Shown: in pieces, positions 24,826-35,016 of the stretch | How the letters are laid out: each line of letters opens with the position of its first letter | Position numbering within the stretch: position 1 is the stretch's first letter | Position numbers and translations under genes: made by a program | NCBI GenBank assembly: GCA_000231825.2 | Contig: JH720335.1 | Coordinates: 310,001-374,000, forward strand | Reading direction: 5' to 3' | DNA from: Tetrahymena elliotti 4EA | Taxonomy: Eukaryota; Ciliophora; Oligohymenophorea; Hymenostomatida; Tetrahymenidae | DNA: 64,000 nt | The notes under the pieces: generated by a model | Told to the model about the DNA's origin: nothing | What the model saw: the letters and a program-made list of their open reading frames with translations, nothing else | Databases searched by the model: none

Positions 24826-26640
24826 ATGAAACTAAAACGATCACTTATTTCAATGAATTTTATAGCCTTTTTAGTGTTTTAATTGTTTTATATGCATATT
24901 AATTGCATTAAAAAATATTAGATTTACATATACCCTTACTGGCCACTTACAGTTTGCAACAAAACAGATGCTTAGTTATCATTAGATTCAAATAACTAAA
25001 TGACATCAGCATAATTAAACCTTATTTCAGGATATGAGTTGTAGCTTGTCTTGTAAGATTTTATTTATTAAAGTAATTTGATTTAAAAATATCTCAATGA
25101 TTTTTTAAAGATAAATCATCAATAATATGAAGAATGATAAAGTTTATACTATACAACTTAATTGTTTGACTCCCGATAAATATTTTGATACATTATCAAA
25201 TGATGTTTCAACTGATGACAGAGTTGTTATGGGTATTGGAGCTCAAAGAGTAACTTAATCTGTTTTACAGAAAAATCTTTAACCTTCAATGCCTATTTAA
25301 TTGAGTAGTCTTAAGTTGGTTTACTCATAAAACTTAAATAACAGCTACTGGATATTATTCAGACCTTTATCTGTAGAAATTGTGTTTGGGTATTTAGGAT
25401 TAGGTTTTGCAGTTAGTCTAATAGTTTGGTCTATGGAAGAGCGCGCTTGGAGCTAGCCAAAAATAAAACATTTAAATAATATATTAGAAATAGCATATGA
25501 TGTATTTTCTAGTCTCTTCTTTACTAATCTAATTTATTTGCAAAAAGCTAGCTCAAGAATCGTTTTGTGGTTCTTTTGGTTCACTACATTCGTTTACATA
25601 GTAATATATTAATCTAATTTAACCCTTAAAGTCTCTGAATCCTACTCAACAAGTAATATGTCTTTTGTCTTTTAACTTATTTCTAACAAGAAATTTATAT
25701 TTAATAAATAAAAGCACCTCTAAGTAGTATAGAAAAGGCTTTCGATTCGGATTATAAAATAGGAGTTTTTGATGTTTTTTATGATGAAATGATAAGCAGT
25801 TATCCAAGTAACTCTAATAATTTTGTAAAATATGATACAATTGACACATAAAAAACAATTTAAGTAAAGTATTTCATATTTATTTAAATATTAAAATCTT
25901 TTTTAAAAGAAACTCTTTGCAGATTTAGAGTCAAGCTAAATATAAGGATTCATTTTCGAAACTCCTCTTGTTAATTATTACTGTTCTTTGTATTGCAGTG
26001 TTGAATCAGTAGATGAAATTATTTTTTCATTTAATTATGTTAGCCTTTTTACTAAAGGAACAAGTTATTCTGTTGTTTCTAATTACAACTCTTAGATATC
26101 AAAGTCACAGCAAACACTTCCTATGAGTTTAATAAAAGGTTAAATATTTGATGTAACAGGATTATCTCCATGCTAGGCAAGTGCTGAATAAATAAAGACT
26201 TCAGAGCTTGCAGGAGTTTGGATAATACTTGGAATAACATTTGGTGTCACTTTAGTAATTTGGGGAATATAAAAGTGCTTGAAAATAAAGATGAGCAAAA
26301 GCACAAAATATTACTATCAATTTTAGAACTAAAAAAATTAGCTTTTTGAAGATTGCTTATAAAAATAAATTAAACAAGAAGTATCAGGTAAATAAGTAGT
26401 TAAATTATCAAACAAATATTTATTCAAATCCTTTAATTAAAAGAAATTTTGGAAAACTACAAAGGAAACTTTTTCAAACAAATCTAATTATTTGAAAGAA
26501 GTTTAATGCTCTAAGACATAGATGAAAAAAGCCAGGCAAATATACTAACCCCTGGTTACGCAAAAGAGCAACATGATGAAATAACTATTGATCAACAAAA
26601 CGATGTCTATAAAAGATCTATTTAAAAATAATAAGACTGA
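24826..26640 (+). CDS. Ionotropic glutamate receptor-like ligand-gated channel subunit
   Basis: Five exons checked for phase (24826-25052, 25111-25652, 25715-25863, 25910-26387, 26444-26640) give 530 residues. The N-terminus (MKLKRSLISMNFIAFLVFQL) is a signal peptide; a second in-frame ATG at 24853 would also keep it. The S1 half of the ligand domain includes LISGYELQLVLQIINNM. M1 is WILFRPLSVEIVFGYLGLGF and is followed by a pore-loop segment. M3 is SSRIVLWFFWFTTFVYIVIY, then QSNLTLKV where animal receptors have SYTANLAAFLT. S2 follows, then M4 after SELAGVWIILGITFGVTLVI and a cytoplasmic tail rich in Lys and Gln. There is no amino-terminal domain, as in prokaryotic GluRs. Four or so subunits would form a plasma or ciliary membrane cation channel. 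Ligand and ion selectivity cannot be read from sequence. Confidence 0.8.
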
Positions 26641-27926
26641 CCAAAAATATTTATTTATTAACTATCATAACATTTATTATTTATTTGCTGATTTGTATCT
26701 TTGCTTTTTTTCATTTCAAACTCATAACAGAATTCAAATTTTAAAAATATTTTATAATCCTTTTCTGTTCATTTCATTACAAATTTAAATTATTTATAGT
26801 TTTAAACTACTATTATCATCAAATTTAATGATGAAAAGTAGCGGCAGTGTTAAGTTATAGTTAAGTGTAATGTGTAGCTGCTATTTTATTTGTATATTTT
26901 TTTCTTTATTATTTATTTGTATATATCTTTGTTTATTTTTTATTTTAATTTATCTATTTACTTATCTCTTTATTGGTTGATTAATTTTATTTATATATTT
27001 TTTCATTTAATTAATTTTTTAAATTTTATTTATTTAATTTCTTTTATTAATTAGCAGCAGAGCGAGTGAGAGAAAATATCTAGGCACTGAAAGAATATAT
27101 TTAGCTAGCTTTTTTAAAAAAATACTAATTATATAGGTAAATATAGGATTGACAGAAGAGAGAATTGCATCGAAAAGGCGGCCAAATAATACTTTGTCTC
27201 TAAGCTAATCTAATTTAACTAGGATTCACTTGTTAATTGGTTAAAAATTTGGAAGGGGCATTGAATTAGGAATGGAATCGAGTATTTATATTCAGCAACT
27301 AATATAAAATAAACGATTATGTTTGAATTTTGGGTTTTAAAAAACTTAAATCATTCTTTTGTATTTAACAAGTGAAAACTAAGTGTATTAGATCCAACTT
27401 AGATTGCGGACTTTCATTATTTAGATCTTTATTGATGTTTTTTAGGAATTTTTTCTTGTTATTTTTTCTTTTAGTTTTTCCTCATCAATTTCCTCCTTTT
27501 TTCTGCTTTTTTTAAATTAATTTCAAAATTAATTATTAACAATTTTCTTTATTCATTTTTTTCATTTCAAAACAAATCAAAAGTGGAAAACTTTTCTTTT
27601 TGTCAAATTAAAAATCCAAAGATAAATAAAATATCTTTGATAATTAAAAACAATTAATATGTAAATATCATACATAATTATTAATTATTAGTTTACTTTT
27701 AGAGATTACTTCAAAATCTAATTTCGTTTATAATTTGAATTTTAATTAAATTATTAAACATTTTAAAAATAAAATAAATATTTATTTCTGGAATCAATTA
27801 AAATGTTTTTACAGTAAATCTTATGACAAAAATCTAAAAAATAAATATTATTGCATGAAAAAATAAATTATTTAGTTAATTCAGTTCATTTAATAAGTTA
27901 TTAATAACTGGTATTGATTCATTCAA
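26641..27926. other. Long convergent intergenic region with a GC-richer patch
   Basis: About 1.3 kb between two 3' ends. The left third is a long run of TTTATTTATTT-like sequence. From about 27050 to 27430 base composition is distinctly less AT-rich, with no open frame of useful length on either strand. The patch includes a 14-nt sequence (27059-27072) that recurs at 38884. An unrecognised non-coding RNA or an old gene remnant are both possible. Confidence 0.4.
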
Positions 27927-28713
27927 TCAATCATCAGGAGCTATAGGGATTAACCAAAAGGCATAAAGGTAGAATGAAGAAACTAAAAAGTCTTTTTATC
28001 CAAATTTTTGCTTTCTATTGATGGCATAAATGGTTAACTAATATATGATAGATACAAGACCTGTAATCAAACACATTAAGAAACTTTCAAGCATTGAGAA
28101 GAATATACCTAGAACAAAGACAAGTATCAGCTTCAAAATAACTAATACTACTAATATCAAGTAAATATTATTAAATTTGCTTAGGGTTATTAATGAAATA
28201 AGGAAAAAGTCTCCACAAAGAAGGGCCAGAGAGTAAACATAAAGGTTGTAATAGCAAATACAGAAAATGAAACCAAGTAAGTAGATTTTTGATAATGAAA
28301 AGAGAATCAAACTCAATAAATTAAGAGGGAAATCTCTTATTGTTATAAAGAAAAATCTAACAGCAACAATACAAAGAATGCAAGAAGCACAGCTTATTAT
28401 AAGATAAGCTGGATGTTCCATCATATATTTTCTAACATCTTCAAAAACCCAAATCCTAAGTGAAAATATTAGAATAAATAAACAAACAAACAAATAACAT
28501 TAGAATCATTTAAAAATTATTAATAAGGTAATAAAAGTAGAATGAAGTAATTAATTACAAGAATACAAAGCCAAGCGCAATTGAAAATTATGTAAAGTAA
28601 ACAATGTTGATATGTGCTTCAAGACTTTTATAAAGAGAATCTCTTTCAAAAATCTTGACTGATTTTTTCACTTTATCTGCCTCTAAATCTTCATAGTGAT
28701 CAGTACCATACAT
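27927..28713 (-). CDS. TMBIM (Bax inhibitor-1/Lifeguard) family membrane protein
   Basis: Two exons (28713-28559, 28455-27927) join in phase to 227 residues. A short soluble N-terminus containing ERDSLYKSLEAHINIVYF precedes about seven membrane segments. The signature lies in the middle: VRKYMMEHPAYL, then IRDFPLNLLSLILFSLSKIY and LLGFIFCICYYN. This matches the FPWNLILLxxFTLSxAYLTG block of Lifeguard-type TMBIM proteins. Family members sit in Golgi, ER or plasma membrane and act as calcium leak channels or cell-death suppressors. The C-terminus (FWLIPIAPDD) is short, and the paired Asp residues of the bacterial calcium leak channel are only partly conserved as far as I can tell. The intron has GT-AG ends. 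Confidence 0.75.
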
Positions 28714-29982
28714 TTTAAGAATTTCTTAAATAATATTACTTCAGGTTTAATTTATAAAAAATATTATTTCAAACATCGTTTTTTGATAACTCAACAAAAT
28801 ATTATTATTAGAAGTAGTTTTTAGATTATTTCTTTACTGATAAAAGGAATTACCAAAAACGAATATTAAACATTAAATGATAATCTTTTGTATAACCAAA
28901 TAATCGTTTCAATAAAATAATTTCTTATTTTTTCAATATTTTTTATTAATGAATTTCATAAAACACTCAATTATTTAGAATAAATATCATTTTTTTTCCA
29001 AGTAAAATTTGATAGTTAATTAATTATCAAATTTAATTAAACTCCTACTTTGATAAAATTATTAAAGTTAAAGGAATGATTAATTATACCACAAAGATTT
29101 TATTTTTAATTAAAATCTATTTCATTTCATTCAGTTAAAATTTTAAAAACTTTTGATATTCTAGATTTGCCTGAGAAATTTTAACAAAAAAAGCAAGCAA
29201 CTCATTTTTATCTTTTCGTAATCATAATATTTGTATCTATTTTTCAGATTCTAATTTTAAATGATTCTTAAATCTTAAAGTTTTTAACTAAACTATTAAG
29301 GATTCAGTTGGGATTTTTCTGTTCTTATGTAGTTTGTAAGTAATAAATGGATTTCTAAAATTTTTTTAAAGCTACTTTAATGAATATTTATTGGTATTTT
29401 TCAAGATAAAAAAAATTAATTTTATTTTAAAAATTAAAATTATGTTAATTAGGAAATATTTCTACAAAAAATTAAAAGTTTAATCATAATAGATTTTATG
29501 AATTTAATCTTTTTGAATAGATAAAATATAAATTTTATATATTTAAAAGGAATATTGATAAATGATGTAAACAAACAAACAAGCAAATAAATAAATCTAT
29601 TAATATTTCAATCCATCAAAAGAATACATGAATTAATTAAGAATAGTCTTTTGGTTTAGAATAAAAGCATTAGAATAATAGTATGCAAATTAATTTATTA
29701 ATTAATTGATTGATTTTTCTATTAGATAGATTAATTAAATTGGAGATCTAAAAAAAATCTAAGCTTTTTTCAATCATAATTTAATTAGAAACTTGAATAA
29801 TAAAAAAAACAACTTACCAAATAATATTTTTATTAATTGTGCAAGGTAAATTGAGCTGGCAAAAAAAATAATAATAGCAAATATATTTAGTAAATATAAG
29901 CAAGAGGAGTCAGTGTTTTAAAAATAAATAACAAAAAAGATTTATTAGTAGATAATTTGTAATTAATTTTAAGCATAATACA
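28714..29982. other. Divergent intergenic region
   Basis: AT-rich spacer expected to hold the promoters of the TMBIM and SAXO-like genes. It contains A-runs and short AT-palindromes but no ORF or RNA gene that I can support. Confidence 0.5.
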
Positions 29983-31550
29983 ATGGATAAAAGATCATAA
30001 AGCTAGGTTTAGTTTAAGACCAATTATAATGACCCTTCCAGGTCTAGCGTCAATATGAAGGAGAGATAACTTTTAGAAAAAAGTGGATCAGTTTCTCAAA
30101 ATTTAAATAGAAATGTTCCTAATGATTTATATGGCAGTGTCAGCTAAAAGGATAAAGAATCGTATGATTTTCATTCAAATTTAGATATTAATAAATAAAG
30201 AAAATGCCATTTTATCATTTTTTTATTCAATTCTTTTTCATAAAAAAACAGACAAAAGAATTCTTCACACTATGAAAATAATTTCCAAAAAAGTCAATAG
30301 GATTCACTCAAAAATGTTTCTGCTGAAGAACTTTAAGATATGTATTCTACAAGAAAAGAAGCTCTCTAAAAGCATATGGATAAATTGTTTGTTTCAAATG
30401 ATACCTATTTTAAATTGATGAAGGGTAATTCATTGATTTTAATAAAAATTTTGATATAAAATATCCACATTTTAAATTAAACATTTGTTTAATTCATTTA
30501 TTTACAAATGACATTGTTAATTAATTTTAATATAAAAAAATAAATTCAGGTGGCCTTGTTTGCGGTTATTGCCATCGCCCTAAAGATCTTAACTTAGATT
30601 ACAAGAAAGGAGCTGAATCAATTTATTAAAAGGATTTTAAGCCACATGCTTGCTGCAAAGGTGTCCCAAGAGTTCGTTCAGATTTCTTTGGAGGGTAAAT
30701 TTTATTTATCTATATAACTATGTGAATTAAGGATTTTGAATTTAATACAGATTCTATACATAACAACCAATGGAACTTACAACTGTTCATAGAGTAATAA
30801 TTATTTTAAATGATATTAAAATGAAAAATAATTTATAACCAAATAATAATAGACTGATTATATTCCTCATCCTTTAGAAAAGAATAAATCAGAAAAGAAG
30901 CAAGATTCTTCTTAATTCCTTCCTTTTGCAGGAGTTTCAAGCTATAATGTAAATTAAAATTAAATGGCATAAGTAAATCATAAATGTATCTTTAATTACA
31001 GGATTAATTTGCAAATTGGGGTTCCAATCCAGTCAGTTTAATTAAACCTCCTTATCATCCTACTGTCATTAAAGAATTACCTTTTGTTGGAAAAACTATG
31101 TACAAAGATTATTATTAAGGAAAGCCTGCTGAAAAGGATGCAGAAAGAGATAAAATCATTTAAACTCATAGAAGAGGATAATTCAAGTAAAATAAATAAA
31201 AATAGATAATAAAATGACTTAAATGTTTTTTCATTTAAAATTAATTAGATCACCTATAAATCCAGATTTCCCTTTCTTATCAGCTACTTCATATGGTTCA
31301 ACATATATTCCATAAAACACTTCAACAAATAACTTTAAAGTTCCATAAAAAGTAAAAATTATTTTTATCTTAATATTTAATATAAATTATTTTAAAAAAG
31401 GCTTAAGCACCTCTTCCTCCTTTCGAAGGTTAATATACCACTAATTATAAGAAAGATTATGATGATAAGTCCCATCATCCCAGCCATAAATGTGATGATA
31501 AAAATTGTATAATTTGTGGTAGAAGACTACTTAAAAAGCAAGTAATGTGA
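29983..31550 (+). CDS. Predicted axoneme/microtubule-associated protein with SAXO-like repeats and two Cys clusters
   Basis: Multi-exon gene. The N-terminus (MDKRSQSQVQFKTNYNDPSR) is polar, followed by a helix containing SAEELQDMYSTRKEALQKHM. Next comes a Cys/His cluster, GGLVCGYCHRPKDLNLDY, then HACCKGVPRVRSDFFG. The C-terminal part has repeats of the form LPFVGKTMYKDYYQGKP and LPPFEGQYTTNYKKDYDDK. These look like the Mn/SAXO repeats that bind the inside or outside of ciliary microtubules. The protein ends in a second Cys cluster, CDDKNCIICGRRLLKK. The repeat resemblance supports a cilium or cytoskeleton role, but the combination with two putative metal-binding clusters is one I do not recognise as a named family. 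Confidence 0.6.
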
Positions 31551-32286
31551 AACCAAAAGACAGATACTATTTATGATATAAATATTAAAATATAGATAAA
31601 CAAAATATATAAAGCATTTTATAATAAAGTAATTAAATGAGTTATTTATTTTACATAGTTTAAAATAATTTTCATCTTAAACAAATGGTTTTCTTAATTA
31701 CTTAAATAATAATAATAATTCTTAAATTCAATGAAAATTGATTATAAATTTACCTTAATGAATTAATATTCATTGTAATTACTCCTAAGTGGATTAATTT
31801 TTAAAAAGTAAATTTGTAATCAAGATTTATATTCTTTTTTAATACTAAAGAGTTAAAAATGAGCCTATTTAAATTTTGATGAGAAAACATACATTACAGA
31901 ATATACAATAGGAATATTTTAAATAGGTAAAAAGGCCTACAACTTAAATATCTCATTGTGAAAAAATAAATATTAGAAAAATAATATCTGAATTTTACAA
32001 TTTTAGATGAATGAAATTTTTTTGTAAAATAATTTTTAATTTAAAATTTTTAAATTCTAAATATATTTTGAAAGAAATGATTAAAGACAACAACAAAATA
32101 ATTTTCGATGAATATTCCTGAATTAAAATTTTTTTTTTTATTGATATATTTGAATTAAATTTCTGACATAAATAAAATACAAGTAAAAAGCAGCTATTTT
32201 GATTTAGTTGATTTCAATAAGTATGTAGAATTTTAGTTCCAAAGTTGTTAGGTAGAAGATTTATTTCAAATAAATATTATTTTGTT
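31551..32286. other. Convergent intergenic region
   Basis: AT-rich 3' spacer between the SAXO-like gene and the ligase gene. No feature recognised. Confidence 0.55.
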
Positions 32287-33942
32287 TCACTCATCCTGTT
32301 TAACTCTTAAGAAAATAGGGAATCTGGGCTTACCATCTTTTGTAAGATTTTGGTATTTAAAGGTGATAACAGTACCTATTTTAGGAGGGTTTCTTCTTTG
32401 ATCATCATTGAAGCCAGATCCTATTTTAAATTCTGTGCCATTTTTCATGCGACACAATAATGCACCCATCATGTTAGCACATCTTCCTTCTCCTCTTTCC
32501 ATTCCAGTGACAGTAGCTTCTTCATCTGAGAATGTTTTTACCTTGAGTAGGGTTTTGGATCTTCTGCATTCATACATGGAATTAGGATCTCTTAACATCA
32601 GACCTTCACCATTATTTTTCAAGACTTTTTCTAGCTCTTATTCTAGTTATTCTCTACTTTCCACAATCTTATGTGAGAGAACTCTAATATACTTATTTCC
32701 AAGCTTTGGGAGATTTTCTTGTAAAGCTTTTATCCTATCTTTAAATGGTTTCATTAATTTAGGACAGTCATAGACTAAGTAAACAATTTCTTTCCATCTT
32801 TCATCTTTTTCTTCATTACCGTTTTTTGTCTTAACAATACCTACACAGCGCTAAAAATCATCTCTTTTAGTAAATAATTCTCCATCTAAAGTGCAATTAG
32901 GGAAATTTTAAATAAAGAATGGTGGAGGATAGAATTCGTTTCCGTTTCTAGAGTAGAAATTGCTACCTGTCCAAACAGCTCTGACTCCATCCATTTTTTC
33001 ACTAGCATACCAACCTTTTGGATCCATTTCATCAGGCATTTACTAAGCTAAAAGCACACCTGAATCCATATTACCATTTGAGCCTAAACACCCTTTTGTA
33101 ATTGAACCAGTTACTTAAATGCTACTGTCATCATCATCATAATTATATGATAAATCTAATTGAGAAACTCCAGAATAACTAGTTAAATCAGATAAATCAG
33201 ATTTATCAGAATTATCAGAAATAATTGAGTGAGAATCATCTTGTTTCTTTTAGTTATTAGCTTGTCTCTTTTATTTATTATTTATATTAAGTTAATTTGA
33301 GGTTTTTTCTGGTGGTGCTAAATGTTTGGTAACTTCATCTAACTAGAAGTTGTATTAGCTATTATCAAGAACATATCCCTTTCTCTCGTAATCTTAAATT
33401 AAGCTTTTGAAATACTCTTTAGCTTGAGAACCAGAAAAAATAGTGCATTCTTTTTTCCAAGTCTTTTTGAGTCCTAATTAACCAGTAATTTCTTCAACAC
33501 CATTTCCATCAATTGTTAAAATAACAAAATCAGATCTCCAACTATTGTTTTTCTACAAATATGCCTCAGTGTCAGAGTTATTATTTGAATCACTTTTTTC
33601 ATCCTTTTTCTTCTCATCCTCTTTAACTGAAGAAATTTAGATCTAAAATCCACTTGAATTATTTTTTGGAATAAGTATGGTGGGTTCATCCTTTTTTACA
33701 GGAATATCTCCACTATAGCCTTTCAATTTTTTGTTTTCAATAACTCTGATGATGTAATCTAAACAAGAGTCGGTATCTTTGTGCTACTTTTAAACAACTT
33801 ATGTTTTTTCTTCAATTTCCTATCCTTAGACCAATTTACCATATCTAATTTGAGATTTATTTCCATCTAGCAAGCTAATTTCCCAAAACTTTTATTAGTT
33901 GAAGTTAAGGTATACTGGTTATGACAAACTAATTTAGAGCAT
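32287..33942 (-). CDS. ATP-dependent DNA ligase with N-terminal WGR domain(s)
   Basis: Intronless, 551 residues. Residues 12-76 form a WGR domain (YLNFNQQKFWEISLLDG, IRYGKLVQGQ, YIIRVIENKKLKGY), the DNA-end-sensing module of PARPs. Residues 136-195 look like a second, divergent WGR (WRSDFVILTIDGNG, GQLGLKKTWKKECTIF, AKEYFKSLI). A Q/S/D-rich linker leads to the ligase core. Motif I is EKMDGVR with the AMP-accepting Lys at 316, motif III is LDGELF (352-357), motif IV is EGLMLRD (446-452) and motif V is LLKVK (465-469). The C-terminal OB fold is FKIGSGFNDDQRRNPPKIG to RFPIFLRVKQDE. All nucleotidyltransferase residues are present, so nick sealing with ATP is expected. The compact core resembles viral-type and LIG-K-like ligases rather than LIG1/3/4. 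A role in repair or in programmed DNA rearrangement of ciliates is inference. Confidence 0.9.
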
Positions 33943-35016
33943 GGTAGATACTTTTTAATTTCAAATTTATTTAATCTTTTTGAATTTATTTTTATTATTT
34001 TATTCAGTTTTAGATTGATAAATAAATAAGTAGGATTTTTAATTTATTTCACCGCGCACTTTATTATCAGAATGTAATCATTGTAATTAATCAAAAATTT
34101 AATCAAATTTATCTAGTTTATTATATTTAGTAAAATTTTCTTCTTTTCTAGCATATCTTTCTATTATAAGGCTAAAGAAAAGTATTTTTTTTTGTCTTTA
34201 AAAATCTGTTTAATCATTGGAGCTTATTGATCTGTTTTTAATTTTTTTACAGAAATAAAATTTAATGCATAACAAGCTGCTTTTTTAGCTGAATTCAGTC
34301 CTATTCATTTTAATTATTGAGACCATACATACAATTAGAGAAAAAAAAGGAGTATTTTAAAAAAAATATTTTTTTGTACTTTTATTAAATTTGGTGATAA
34401 ATTTTTACTTATTTTAGTGAAAATCATAAATACATTCAAGTTATTTTTGCTTTTAACTAACTTTATTTTGGTGAGTTTAAGGGGAAAAAATTTTTAATCT
34501 TATGAAATTTTTAAAGTTTAGATTTTATCAGAAGATGAAGGAAGCCTTAGACTATTCTAATCATATTAGAAATTCATATTTCTATTTTAATTACTCAACC
34601 TCAAAAATGTTTTCTCTGTTTTTAGATTAAAGTAATCTTTTCTTTGCTAATAAAAAAAGAAATAATGAATTATCTTAATAATAGATATTGTTGTAAATAA
34701 TTATTTCAATCTTAATCCTTTTTAGCCAGTTTACAATCTTTCATTCATTAAAATTAAATTTTCTTTTTACTTGTGTAAAAGATTAAACCAAATTTGTAAG
34801 AGATTATGTTTAAATCTGTTTAAAATAATAGAAAAGGATATGAAATTCTAAAGAACAAAATATTAGTTTAAATGATAGATAGTAAAAGACAATTTTAGCA
34901 TGATAATTGAATGAGCTGCTTTAACTATATACAAATAAATATGATTGATTTTTATAAATAATAAAAAAGCATGAAATTATTAATAATCGTAATTAAAAAT
35001 TTTTATGTTTGAAAGA
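33943..35016. other. Intergenic region
   Basis: AT-rich spacer upstream of the ligase gene and downstream of the TRAF-type gene. It should hold the ligase promoter. No ORF or RNA gene supported. Confidence 0.5.

Noticed and set aside
32408..32773. 121-residue plus-strand ORF
   Set aside because: Antisense shadow of the DNA ligase catalytic and OB-fold region.
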